NCBI RefSeq assembly: GCF_000204055.1
Contig: NW_006768770.1
Coordinates: 1,813,589 to 1,877,588 of the forward strand
DNA: 64,000 nucleotides
Direction of reading: 5' to 3'
Source: Melampsora larici-populina 98AG31
Lineage: Eukaryota; Basidiomycota; Pucciniomycetes; Pucciniales; Melampsoraceae
This document shows positions 22,955 to 34,751 of this stretch, one piece after another. Positions within the stretch are counted from its first letter, which is position 1. Each line of letters opens with the position of its first letter. The notes beneath the pieces are model-generated. The model worked only from the letters and a program-made list of their open reading frames with translations, was not told the origin of the DNA and searched no databases. Both the position numbers and the translations under genes were made by a program.

Positions 22955-23400
22955 TTCAGTTGGAGTAGAGGCATCTAGGTGACATGAAAATGCTGATGAT
23001 TCTCAGAAGAATCATTTGTTTGGTTTTGTTGATCAAATCCAACAACTTGAGGATAGGCTGGATTCTGATAATTTGGCAGTTCTTGAAATTCCCCTGAATC
23101 AGGTATGTAAACTTTCTTGGGTTAAGCTATAGTTGTCATCTCTGTGGATTGGTTGATCAAAGGCACTTGTTGATCTATACTTATTGAGCCAGGTCTGAGA
23201 AATCGATATATGGGAATATGTTTTCATACAAAGAAATTGATTTTACTGCTTCCTTCATCCACAGGATAATAATGAACTCAATTTGTTTCATATAATGCTT
23301 CCGGAGTTTATTGTTCACTTCAAAAGGACAGAGGTGGCTGAAGAACTGAACTCGAGGCGATTTGGATACTCACCACTTTGTAGAATTCCATAGGACACAA
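22955..23400 (+). other. Possible spliced gene fragment, unrecognised
   Basis: A plus-strand reading QIQQLEDRLDSDNLAVLEIP ends ...CCTGAATCAG at a GTATGT donor (23103). After an AT-rich intron of about 160 nt ending in CCACAG (near 23264) it resumes DNNELNLFHIMLPEFIVHFK. The two pieces join in frame and the second part is protein-like. No start, no family and no upstream exon are evident. It could be a gene fragment carried by the Helitron-like element to its left. Confidence 0.3.
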
Positions 23401-25385
23401 GACATTCAAAGAAAGCGAAGCAACAGGAAGACGGAATAGGTTGTAAGGTTGGAAAATCTAAGCTAAGCGACCAATTAAAGTAAACAGAGATTAAGAAGAA
23501 ACAACGAGACTGATGACTACAAAGGACCCAGGTGTTCAGACAGATAAGTTGATAAAACAAAATAACAATAAAGGTATTTGTATATATACTGAGTGGATGA
23601 GTTCAAAGGAAGAAATGTGGATTGCTTCGGGAGAGGGGGAATTGGTGTCGAAGGAATGCAGGAAAAAATGTGGTACTACGGGGCTTTTTATAGGGTAGGA
23701 AGGAATACATGTGAAGCGACATAAAGTAAATTTGGAGGCGAAGCGGAAAACCTTGGTGTTGGAAATGGCAATATTGGAAGGAACAATGGGGAAAAGTCGC
23801 GATCAAGAATTGTAAAAAGCAAGAACAAAGAGGTTAAAGATGAAAAGATCAAAAGGATTAGAATTGTAATGATGGAGGTAATCAATCATATGCCGTTTAC
23901 TCGAAACACCAAAAGCAAAGTTGTAGATTAACAAACACAGTGGAATTGTGAACATGATTACCGCCTATACACGGGTTGGAAAAGCACAGGGCACCTTTAA
24001 CAAAGACAACATGGCACTACCACAATGGTAGTAAAACATTTGAAAAGCATGAAAAGTGACCACAATTGAATAAAATAAACCACAGAGAAGAGGACTAAAC
24101 GGTACTTCATGCGAGTCGCTTGTACGTTTTTATATTTTAGATTTGTAAAGATTCGATTTGATTCATGTGATATCATGTGATATCATTGATATACTTGTAA
24201 GATTAGAAAAATTGTGCAAATAATAATACAAAATAAATTGGTCAATAAAACTAAACTGGAAGGTAAGTGATCTTGAGTAAAAAAACAAGTGTAGAGTGTG
24301 TGTTTCTAAGTGAATCTTCAGCCTGTTGAATTTTGAGATTATGAATATGCAGATCATCAATTGTAGAGACTATTGCAATGAAAATGTAATGTAAGGTGCT
24401 GTGGACTGATTTGCTTTCCACAACTGGGAACTGAGGATGGCATCTTGACCAAATAAGACTGAGACTTACATGGCTGGAAATAAATGAGGATTAGACGTAG
24501 CAAAAGATTTTGAAGCAAAATGAAGTAATTGATCAAATGAAATATGAAGATTGTGAAAGGAAGTCAGAAAAAGAACAATTATATTGTAGTGGATGATTTC
24601 AAAAGTTTATAGCAAAAAGTAAAACTTACAAGACTATCAAGAGGTTCAATTTGAAAATTGAGCCCTTCATTTGTCAATACGTAAGGGGCTAGGAACAACG
24701 CTGAGACAGAAGTGCTGCTTCAATGCTAGCGTAACGTTAATGTAACTGTAAGCGGCACATTATCTGATAGCTTAATGTGTGCCCAAAGAGCTACATTGGC
24801 AGATTCTTGTAATGGGCATATTTTTTTGAGTTATGTTAGCCATTTCAGTTAACGGTGTTTCTTTTTGAAGTTATGCATCAGCTCCACACCCCATTACAGT
24901 AGCTATGTTGTGCTAGGGTCTGACCTTGGACTGCAGGAACAAGCACCAAAAGCAAACACTTGCCACAGATTTCAGTTAATTGTGTCGCGGGATGGACGCA
25001 AGGGGAGAGAGGTACGGCCTCTCCATTAACATAAATCTCATGATGGTGAGTCAAAGTTCAACTCCCCCAGTTTTCAAATCCACCATCATCTCTTGATCAA
25101 TCTATCTTATCTCTCAATTTCTCCCAGTATTGTTATTCCTCATCTACAACACAATTTGACAGAATACTGGTTCCATAGGTCAATAGGTGTAAGGTTGAAG
25201 CTCACCAGTCTATTTTATCACATTGATGCATACTAACCCCTTTTGTGCATATTGATTATCCAAATCCAAGATTTTACACAATCAATGATTAAATAAAACA
25301 TTCCCAATCTACAAAATTTTCAATATTATCACTCACACTTCAATCTTTACATTTATTGACTACAAATACAACAGATCTTCTGTTG
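23401..25385. other. No gene seen
   Basis: AT-rich DNA without supportable coding sequence. Local features are a short direct repeat ATGTGATATC (twice, 24165-24185) and a palindrome-rich stretch near 24720-24790 (CTAGCGTAACGTTAATGTAAC). Confidence 0.35.
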
Positions 25386-25393
25386 ACAAAGAT

Positions 25394-27201
25394 TGTGAGC
25401 CTACTAGTGTCTGTTGGGCTAGTAGATTCAATAAAAAACAAGGATAGAAGTTCAAACAAACTTCTACTAGACTTTTGGGGATTACTATCCATGAGTTTGA
25501 GCGAGTAAGACATGGGCGTAGGAGTTTTACTTGCAATAAACAAGTAAAGACTCCAGTTAGATGACCTTTTAACTAAGGGTTTAAAGCCCAGGGATTTTGG
25601 GTAATTGTTCTTCTTTTCAACAATTAAAAAAGAGCAACTGACGTGCAGTTCTCAAGCCTGAATTGAGTCACTTCTGATACAAAGAATGAACAATAAAGGA
25701 GGTGTTAAAGTCTGTCTTAACACCAGGAAGTTTAAACTCTGAATAATAGAGGTTCCCCGTAAATTTAGAGTTTCTTATATCAGATGAATCCCTGATCTGA
25801 TATAAGCCAGACTCAAGGACTACTTCCCTACATGTAATTCCACCAAATGGATATTACAAAAATAACTGATTATAGATTCTAATCAGACAGAAACAAGGTT
25901 TGGATGCGCACACAATAAGGTAAACAAGACACAAGGTTGAAGATTCAAGGTTTGTAGAATCAAGGTTTTAAAGTTTGTAGAAGTCAGACAAAGTTTAAAA
26001 GTTCTAGGAAGATGAAATGAGCAATTTGTAAAGTTGTTGAATATTAACACTACAAGAAACATAACATTTTCTGGGCAGAAAATTAAATTATTTGTATACA
26101 AAAATCTGGAAAGGTCAGAAACAGAGCAAAAAATATGAAAAAATATGCATCCTGTTCCTTGGTTTGAGATCTCCAAGCTGCATATTTTTCCATATTTTTG
26201 GGGTTCATATTGGTGAGTGCACTAACAATAAACCCTCATAATCATCAGATTACCACCTGTAACAGATGCTGGAATTTGGCTGATCAGTGCTGAGAGAAAA
26301 TTTTGATTACTACAAAACCCCATAGCTTTGTCAATTATGGCTCAAAACACTCGAATTTGAGTGCATCGGAAAGCTGGTATTTGCCTGAAGATAGTTCATA
26401 AATGAAGCAAATACGTGGCGGGCCTGCAAAGGAAGATATCCCCGATGAAATCAAATTTGACATATCATCAAATAGAATGTCAGTCATTGGGATTACACAT
26501 TTTGTGTCACAACAAAAGTTGTAGTTCAGGAATTCAGCTTTCTAATGCCCCTAAACTCAAGTGTTTTGATCCAAAATTGACAAAGTTGTGGGGCTTTATA
26601 GTAATCAAAACTCTCTCTCAGCACTGATCAGCCAAATTTCATCATCTGTTACAGGTGGTAATCTGATGATTATGAGGGTTTATTGTTAGTACACTCACCA
26701 ATATAAACCCTAAAAATACGTAAAAATATGCAGCTTGGAGATCTCAAACCAAGGAACAGGATGCATATTTTTTCATATTTTTTGCTATGTTTCTGACCTT
26801 TCCAGATTTTTGTATACAAATAATTTAATTTTCTGCCCAGAAAATGTTATGTTTCTTGTAGTGTAAAGTGATGATTCAAAACTGGTGGGATCTTCAGGGT
26901 TTATATAGTCTGAACCCTGGAAATCTTTGGACTACAAGTGCAGTTCTAAGGTTAGGTTAATTACAGTAACACAGTTACTATTGGGTTATAATTATATTTC
27001 ACTTGTTACGTACATGTTACAGTTGTGAAATATATGTAGCTTTGGTTCACATCAAAGTTGTGTACGTACACACTCTTTTATGTGAGTTTTGCACATGTTA
27101 CATATGCCAAATCATATGTAACTTGACTCTTGAAACTGAGCCTTGAGTTGTAATTGCTGTTTTTAAGGTTTTTTATTATGGTTTAGTACTCAGGGCTGAC
27201 A
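25394..27201. repeat. Solo LTR, copy A, interrupted by a MITE
   Basis: Similar over its length to the LTR at 48053-49004. Both start TGTGAGCCTACTAG/TGTGAGCTACTAG, share TTGTAACAAACAAGTA-like and CAGTTAGAGGACC-like blocks, and end GTTTAGTACTCAGGGCTGACA. Length without the inserted MITE is about 990 bp. The flanks (AAGAT left, GACAG right) do not match, so either one border is rearranged or the copy is old. No internal retrotransposon sequence adjoins it. Confidence 0.75.
26048..26863. mobile_element. CACTA-superfamily foldback MITE (816 bp), TSD TAA
   Basis: Ends CACTACAAGAAACATAACAT at the left and its exact inverse at the right. TAA lies on both sides (26045-26047 and 26864-26866). Arms are nearly complementary over roughly 230 nt and then continue more weakly. 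CACTACAAGAAA is the canonical CACTA terminus. Internal sequence resembles the 4760-5899 element: both have ...CTAACAAnA..., ...ACCTGTAACAGA... and ATGCATATTTTT blocks. It sits inside solo LTR copy A. Confidence 0.92.
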
Positions 27202-28652
27202 GACAGTACTGGACCTTTGGATATACTGGGTGTGGTAAAGTGTGCACAGGTGTGAGCATTTGTTCTTTCTTTCCTGCTTTGTTCTACACCTTATTTACAC
27301 TGTTGGGACTATCCTCAATGTGATGAATGAGAGTCACATATACCTAATGTTTGTGAAACATAGGTCTGGAGAAATTGTTACCATATAAAAAGATGTGATC
27401 TTTGCTTGTTGTACATTTTCTTCACCCAAACATTTGTCTCATCTTTACTTGCAACCTTCCAACAGGTGCCTCATTCCTCTCAACACTCATGGTGATCTCG
27501 GCTTTTCGAGTGTCCTTTTACTCACTATTGATGTGATTCTATCAGGTCTGAATAGTTGTTTCTGAGTCACTAATTTCCTTTGCTCATAATGACATCCACT
27601 CAAACATCTTTGTGTCTTTATCTTGCTACATTCTGACACAGGGTCTGAATTTCACACTCACGACGCGTTAGCGAAGCAGTCGTGCATGGTTGATGTCAAG
27701 AACGGTCCATCACTTGGACTGAGTATACGTTGTTGACTTTGCTCAACTTCAGCAAGGTTTGAAGACTCTAAACACCTCCTCAGTTATGTTGAACCTCTCG
27801 AGGCTCTGTTCAGGGTTTGGCTCAACCCCTCAGTTGCCTTGCCTCAAGCCCCTTCTCATGACCGATTCACATGAAGTACTTACGAAACAGACAAAGACAA
27901 GCAACACAGGAACAAAAGAGCAGTTTAAGAAACACGAGTATAGTTACAAAAGTCCGACTACATTTAAAATCATGAGCAAATCTAAGAAGACCTCGATGAA
28001 ATTGGACAAGAATTTCTAGATTAAATCTGGGACTATTTTTTTAAATCCGGTAACACATCTGAGCCTGATAAAGTTGAAGGGTTGAAATTGAACCACAATG
28101 ACGAGTGTGTCGGTCTAAATATTACAGTTTGTATCGTTCAAGATCCAAATGAAACCCGAGAGATTCAGAGGTGAGAGAAAGATAAATAGAAACTCCTAAA
28201 CGTCTGGATAATTAAACAAGGGTAGCATTTGAAGAATTGATATTACACACTTGAGAAGGTTTTTCTTCCGAAGTTTCACAAAAGGATAAGCTTTGAAAGG
28301 AATCTAACAGGTCTTCGGGTGAAAGGATTGAGGGGTGAATGTGAAAGATTCTAAAAGTGTGAGAAACAGAGATCCTGAAAAAACTTCAAAAGAAGGAACA
28401 ATGTATGTATCTAATATAAAAGGCGATAAGAAAATGGGTCTGTAAGGATAGAAAAAAATTGATCATGATCCCAAGAAATAAAAAAACAGCACCGAAAAAT
28501 TAAACAAAGGGTGATCTAGTGATTGTAGTTTCATGAATTTAAAAGTCCATGACGAAATCATTGACAAAGATTAAATAACATGGATGAACATGATAGAGTG
28601 AATAAATTTGAAAAACAGTCAAATGAATCCCTGACTTGATATTCTGTAGATA
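27202..28652. other. No gene seen
   Basis: AT-rich sequence between the solo LTR and the 3' end of gene B. A short ORF at 27759-28019 has no protein character. CACGACGCGTTAGCGAAGC at 27660 is a small GC-rich island without an evident partner. Confidence 0.35.
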
Positions 28653-31600
28653 TCATTTCATCTGTTGTCTCAACTTTGAAATCATATTCTTCAAATCAAA
28701 CACATGCGATGATAGAGCCAGTTCAGACTGTCGAGCCATTGAGAGGTACTTTGTTATATAATCATCCCTCACCATGAATCTTGGTAACTTTTTTGGAGGA
28801 AATGATCTACTCTTTTCTTTTTCACTCATCTGTACATATTCTCCTTGGCGGAGAGCTTTGATCGCAATAGTCTCCCGCCGAGATTCCATTCTTAAGTGTA
28901 TACATAGCTCACTGAGTAAAGACAACAAAGTGTCAAGATCCTCCGTCCTCCAAGGTAGCTGTGGTTTAAATTGGCGGTTGTTTTCATCGAGTTAATCCTC
29001 AGAGTGAACTTTGGGGTCCGAAATAATGAGATATAGGTTGCGTTCTTCGGGAAAATACTTCTTGAAGGTTGCGGATCGAAGTTCAGATACCTGAAGAGAA
29101 CACCAAGAAATATGAATGATGTAAGCAACACGAGGGCACTAGAGATTTAGAAATCATAGGACTTACACGTTTCCTTGAGTTGGAGCGGCTAATCTTCTCC
29201 CTTGCCTGCTTATCATCAACTACAACGTTTGTGGAGTCACTGCTGGCGTTGTTCTCGGTGTTTGATATCTTGCGAACTTGGTCTGAGAAGTTTGCACGTT
29301 GCGTGTTGTACCATCGCTCAAAGATCCTGAATTTATTTATAGATGTGACATGTTCAGAATTTATCAAGTATCTCGATGCATCACCTCTATTGTAGCATTT
29401 TTCCCATTCCTGCAGCATTATAGTGGACATAGCTTCGTTCCATTTAGATTGGAGTGAGTATTGCCAATCAAAAGTGCATCTAGGAAATCCACCCGAGGCA
29501 AGAGCTGCCTCACATGTGGAAGCTACAGTGGTTGAGAATTTATAAGAGTGTCAAGAAGAGACGCGTGAAGTAAAGATTACTGGTTTAAGTTTTTCAACAG
29601 CTTTTTTAGTTGCCGTTTCATCAATCATTTTCAGCTCTGCGCGTTTGGGAGCTGAGTTGTACTTCAGAAACCTTTCTCGTTCCTTTGAGACTTGTTTTGC
29701 AATAGTTCGCTTCCGGTCATGCTTTCGTTGCTCCCATGCGGTAATTTCCTTGTCGGACGGTGGGCTGGGAAGTGTTGAGGTCTTTTTTTCACCGCGAGCT
29801 TTACGTGTCACACCCAGAATAAGTTTGAAATAATCCTGAATACAAATCGACAGCTGCTCATTTTTGGAAGGTCCTTGATCTTCAGTGAGCTTCTCAAACC
29901 GAACACCCTCGCGTCGTGATTTGGTGATTTTAGAACAATGTCGAGCTTCTTTACGCTGGTAGTGCTGTCTTTGACGTATGTCGAGGTCACTTTCGGAGCC
30001 ACTGTCAGAATCAGATTCACTGGAAGCTTCACTAGATGGTGATGGTGATGGTGATGGGCTTCTATGCGATGTTGAAGCTTGTGTAGAGCCTTGGGTAGAC
30101 CGATGCCGACGCGAAGTGCTTCTTTGGCCTCGTGATGAGTTTGATGATGAATAGTCTGATGAATTTCTAAAAAGGCGTGGTGAGTCATTTTCAGTGAGGC
30201 TATCAGCACGAGAGAGCGAGCGCTGTGTTAGGCGTTGAGGTGGCTCTAGAGAATTTCTTGAGGCTGATGAGGACTCGGGTTGAGTTGAGGCGCTTCTTGA
30301 GGTGCGTGAAGGTTCTCTTAGATTATCAGTTGACCTTGATGTGCTGACATTCGCGTGATGGGGAGGATGTCGGAAGGCAAGAGTTGCAGGTCTTGTCGAA
30401 GTCCTTGAAGGGTCGCTTGTGTGTTCAGTTGGTCTTGTTAAGGTGAATATCGGGTGTTGTGTTGTATTTTCAATAGTAAGCGGTGTCTCATGTGGTAGCA
30501 AGGGTGCCGACATGTCCAGAGTCTGTGTATTTAAATCAGATGGTGGCGGAAATAAAGTGAAGGGTGTGCTGGAAACTTGTGGGTGTGAGACGGAAGTGAT
30601 GTGAATAAAAGAAATGGGAGAGGAGGTTGATCCGAGTCCCAAAGAAACAGGATAAGCTGGTAAGGGCTGTGCTGGCCAGCCGATTGGCTGTGAAGCAACC
30701 AATGGCAAAGGATGAGCAAAAGTAGTGTTGAATGGCAGGAGTACTTGCGGATTGAAGTTACTGTTTTGAGTAACTAGACTCTGATTGAAAGGACAATTTA
30801 ATTGGCTCGTTGACTCGTCAGGATCGCCGGTAAAATGATGCTGCTTAGGATTTCTGTCGTTAGGGTGAGATACATCTACGTTTTTGTAATACCAGCGCCA
30901 AAATTTGCAATGAACTATGTTTTGTTATGCCACATACCTTCATTTGTGGTATAACGACGACACCAGTTAGAGCAATCTATAATCCTCCCTGTAGAACACA
31001 AATAGAGGTGAGTGGGAGTCTCCATTTCGAGAATCAGAAAAAAAACCTACGCTTGGAATTTGTTGCAATGGGAGTGCTTTCTGAATGGGTTTCGGTAGAA
31101 CTGAGGATACGCTTAGAAGGTGTCATATCTGTCGGGGGTCCAGGCGAGTTGGTAATAGTATTTGTGATTGATAAGAAAGAGTTGGAGTGCGTATTTCCTA
31201 TTGAATGTGGTGGCAAAGTCTGACAGCTTGTTGAGTTCGGGTCTGTTGGATGGAAACATTCAGAATAGACTAAAATATCAGGCTTATATAAATATGAAAG
31301 AAAAGCTGACCACAATTTCTCAAATCAGAGCCCTCAGAATGTGCCAAGACTGGGATTGTATCTGCCCCATGGGAAGTCGGATACTTTGGTGGTTCCGTAG
31401 CTCCATCATCTACAGTTGCCAAATAGGGGAGATAATCGAGTAAGATTACACCCAAACCAACCATGCATTGACGATCAGACAGAATAATTCTTACCAAGTT
31501 CAATATCAGGATCTGGCCCTTTCGGATCATCAAGAATGGGGGCATTTTCCTCATGGGAAGTTGGATGGTCTTCTGGTTGATCGTCTAAAGTGGCCAAAGG

Positions 31601-32990
31601 GGTCCAAAAATCAAATCAAACAAGATTGAATATCGTTTGATGATTAGGTGGAATGACTCTTACCGAGTTGCATACCAGGAGTGGGTTCCTCTTGTTCATC
31701 GAGAATGATTGCATCATCTTCATAGCCAGCTGGATGGTCTGCTAGTGCAGTAGACTGATTGTCTAAAGTGGCCAAAGGAGGATAAAAATCGAGTCAGTTG
31801 AAAACCTCATATTGGTTGATGATTAGATGATATGCTCCTTACCAAGTTCCATGCCAGTACCTGGTTAGTTCATTGATTGTTAGCGTCACTTAGTGCAGAA
31901 AGTATAAATGTGGTGGGAAACATAAAAACCTCTATTTGCTTGAAGGGGGTATAGGTTATCCAAAGAAGTGAAATTTGTCGGTTGCTGCATTGGACACTCC
32001 TCTAAAAAACAAAAACATATCAGATCTCTTCATACAAGATGAAAGAGCACAAAGTACATTACCAGGAGGTGTAAAGCAGCCAATGGGGTGATGGTATGAA
32101 CTCGGTTTGGAAGATGAGGAAAACCTGGTCAGAGGAAACAGGACTTCTCAGTTAGAATTAGACAACACATGAGATGACAGAAGGAAACCGTTGCGTTGAC
32201 ATCAACGCGGATGATCGACAAAAAAACCTCAAGAATGACTTACTTTGCTTCCTTTGTTCCACTTACAGCTTTAACACAACGTACTGTATATTTGCGGCCC
32301 TTGTTGAAGCAGAAAACACATGAGATGACGAAAGATTAGAAAAGTGGTAACATGAGATCGAAACGGATGATCAACCAAGAAAACAAAGAATAACTTACGT
32401 GCCTTTCATCATTCCACCTGCAGCTTTGACTCCCTGTGTTGATGTTACCCTTCGCTTGACTTCGGATGTGTACGTATGTAATGAAAATATTAGCTCAAAC
32501 GTATGTTGGTGGTCAACCAAAGAATAGAACCCACGTAAAATTGTAAGATTACAATGTTTGGTCAGACCGTTGTTCTCAATTTTTTGTAATCAAAAAAAGG
32601 ACGCACCCCAGATTAGATGCCGATTTCCAGACGTCATTTGAAAATGAAATGCTTAGCTAGACCTCTTTTCCAAGTGTTTGTCGTCCAACAAAGAACGGAA
32701 CCCACATTTGATGATGATAGTAAGTTCCATCCAATTCTACGGGCTTTCTGATATCACTCTTTAAGGGGGAGATTAAAAAGACGGAATATGTTCCGAGGGC
32801 CACGGGTGCCGAGGGCAGTTCTTTTCCTTTGTGGTTGAAAATATGAAGTCGGTAATCGTATAGTCTTGAGTGGATCATTGACGTATAAATCAAACTGACT
32901 GTCTGAGATCTTTGAGTCCCAGGTTCATTCTGAATCAAAATACTGTTAATAGAAAAAACGTCTTGAACACCTTCATAGTTCTTTTTCACG
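28653..32990 (-). CDS. Gene B: multi-exon protein with cassette-exon array; C-terminus related to gene C
   Basis: Minus strand, at least nine exons. N-terminal blocks near 32880-32660 and 32470-32240 are followed by small exons at 32001-31930, 31861-31844 (18 nt), 31762-31664, 31584-31495, 31409-31311 and 31269-31051. Each is a multiple of three and phase 1 at both ends. Three of them encode variants of one unit (DHPAGYEDDAIILDEQEEP, DHPTSHEENAPILDDPKGP, YPTSHGADTIPVLAHSEG). A large exon (30914-29581) is Ser/Thr/Pro-rich, then has an acidic/Ser repeat and a basic coiled region. Introns of 72 and 76 nt precede exons 29508-29167 (CTFDWQYSLQSKWNEAM, ERWYNTQRANF) and 29090-28653. The last exon has an in-frame TAA at 28992-28994, after which the same frame stays open to 28653 (WRTEDLDTLLSLLSEL). 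The join near 30915-30988 and the start are unresolved. Function unknown; the C-terminal part aligns by eye with gene C. Confidence 0.6.
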
Positions 32991-33088
32991 CTTGTTCATA
33001 ATCTTTCTCACACTTCTTCTACACTACACTAGAAATTTACACTACATATCAATTTCACACTACATACATACACTTTTTTACATATACA
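32991..33088. promoter_or_regulatory. Short divergent intergenic region between genes B and D
   Basis: Only about 100 nt separate the 5' part of minus-strand gene B from the ATG of plus-strand gene D. The sequence is rich in ACACTAC/CACACTTC repeats (at least five copies of CACTAC-like words) and ends ACATATACAATGG before the gene D start. A shared bidirectional promoter is an inference from geometry. Confidence 0.4.
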
Positions 33089-33742
33089 ATGGCTGTAAAT
33101 ATTCATGTTCGTGGGAATCTCAAGGGAAACGTATCCATCAACTTGACGACTCCACGTAGATCGGCTCGGCAGTCATCCATTAGATCCAGATCAGCTCGAG
33201 GTGCTTCAGTCAAGTCAATTTCTTCTCGGAATTCGTCTATCAGATCACCATCTATCAGATCAAGATCAGCTCGAGGTTCTTCAGTCACGTCAATTTCTTC
33301 TCGGAATTCGTCTATCAAATCAGCATCTATCAGATCACCATCTATCAGATCAATTTCGGCTCAAAGTTCTTCCGTCGCGTCAATTTCTTCTCGGAATTTG
33401 TCCAGATCACCTTCAGTCATAAGTAGAGCATTTCGCCAACAATCTAGACAACCTCATGCTCAGCCTGTCGTAATTGTTTGTCCAGTTCATCACCGTGTCC
33501 CAATCCCCGCCTTCCACACCAATCCAGTATATTGGAATAGAGTGTCAAACTTACCTACCCACCTTGTTCAATTCATGACACCGGATTACAACCTCGCTAG
33601 TATTGAGAAGATGGATCTTCGCCACTTGATTCAACACTTCAAACCAGGTCATTGTATAGTCCAACGAGCTTTGAAAAAACAAATACTCGAAGAATTTGAA
33701 GAGCACATCGCACAGAGGTATGGGGCGTTCTATGGGATTTGA
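33089..33742 (+). CDS. Gene D: 217-aa Ser/Arg-repeat protein, unrecognised
   Basis: Single open exon with ATG at 33089 (MAVNIHVRGNLKG) and TGA after YGAFYGI. Residues about 24-115 form three imperfect repeats of roughly 27-30 residues built on RSRSARGSSVTSISSRNSSI, giving a basic, Ser-rich, probably disordered segment that resembles phosphorylatable RS domains. The C-terminal half is different and globular-looking (HHRVPIPAFHTNPVYWN, FMTPDYNLASIEKMDLRHL, LKKQILEEFEEHIAQRYG). No signal peptide or membrane segment. It is the only plus-strand gene in the 28-46 kb cluster and lies between genes B and A. Codon periodicity and intact length argue for a real gene. Function unknown. Confidence 0.65.
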   Translation: MAVNIHVRGNLKGNVSINLTTPRRSARQSSIRSRSARGASVKSISSRNSSIRSPSIRSRSARGSSVTSISSRNSSIKSASIRSPSIRSISAQSSSVASISSRNLSRSPSVISRAFRQQSRQPHAQPVVIVCPVHHRVPIPAFHTNPVYWNRVSNLPTHLVQFMTPDYNLASIEKMDLRHLIQHFKPGHCIVQRALKKQILEEFEEHIAQRYGAFYGI

Positions 33743-33744
33743 AT

Positions 33745-34745
33745 GTTCTCCAATCTCAATGCAAGTACCAATTATAGTGAGTTATAGATCTGCTTTCCGG
33801 ACCATACACCTCATCAAATGCACCTGTTTGCTAACTTCAAATATTTTCTTTTCGCAAGAGTTATGTAGTCATGGGATAATCTTGTTTTTGTGGGTAGTTG
33901 CTGTCTAGGCCCTTGTGGGCGGTTAAATGACATGTGCGGTTGTATCTGTTGCTGTTGAGATAAACAGCATTGCGACCTATTCATACTTTTCATTTGACTT
34001 AGAATCAATCAATATTTTTCTCTTCTGGTTTTTGTATCTTCATCTTATCTGTGAATAGTCTTGCTGTTGGAATTTTCTTATCTTTATTTCTTCATGACCC
34101 TCGCTTCCTTTTTGCTCGCTTATGTTATCTTCATCTTATCTGTAAATAGTCTTGCGGTTGGAATGCTATGTTCTTATTTTTTATTTCATCATGTACCTCG
34201 CTTCATTTGTGCTATGTTCTGGAAGTCATCTGTTTTACTAAGAGTTCAAATTCTTTTCATGAGCTTTTACAAACATTAGACTCGTTTTTTTGAATTGGGA
34301 AACTCTTCCTTCCAGGCAAGATTCTAAGACTGTTGAACTCTTCGAGGAACTGTGCCATTGTTCTTCACTGGGAAACACATCCAGAACTGGATGTGTTTTA
34401 TCTCCCATGCGGTGCCATCCTTGACTGTCTGTCGGGCTGATGTCAAAAGGCTGTTGGCTGAGTGTAGACAACGTTTGAAATGGAACACAATCGCTTAAAT
34501 TAATATTCACAGAAGAAATAAGAAAAAAGGGAATCAACACAAGATAAGCTCAAAATATATACAATGAAGCAGTGTAGGCAAGTTGGAAAACAAACTATGG
34601 ACAATAACATAAATATTCACAAGGTAAGAGGGCACAAAATAGAGGTTGAAGATATAAATGAAAAAGAATTGAAAAAGAATCAAGACACAACAGCCCAGAA
34701 AATAACTAAGAATCGCACTTGTAGCTGGCATTGGTGAATGTTCAA
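33745..34745. other. No gene seen
   Basis: AT-rich interval downstream of genes D (plus) and A (minus), whose 3' ends converge here. A direct repeat of a segment with ATCTTCATCTTATCTGTRAATAG (about 34027 and 34128) and a hairpin CATCCAGAACTGGATG at 34379-34394 are visible. The hairpin could help transcript termination, but that is speculative. Confidence 0.35.
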
Positions 34746-34751
34746 TACTTT

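Noticed and set aside
30915..30937. A 23-nt intron in gene B with GTATGT and ATAG borders
   Set aside because: Phases agree, but the length is too short for normal splicing; the join is left unresolved rather than claimed.
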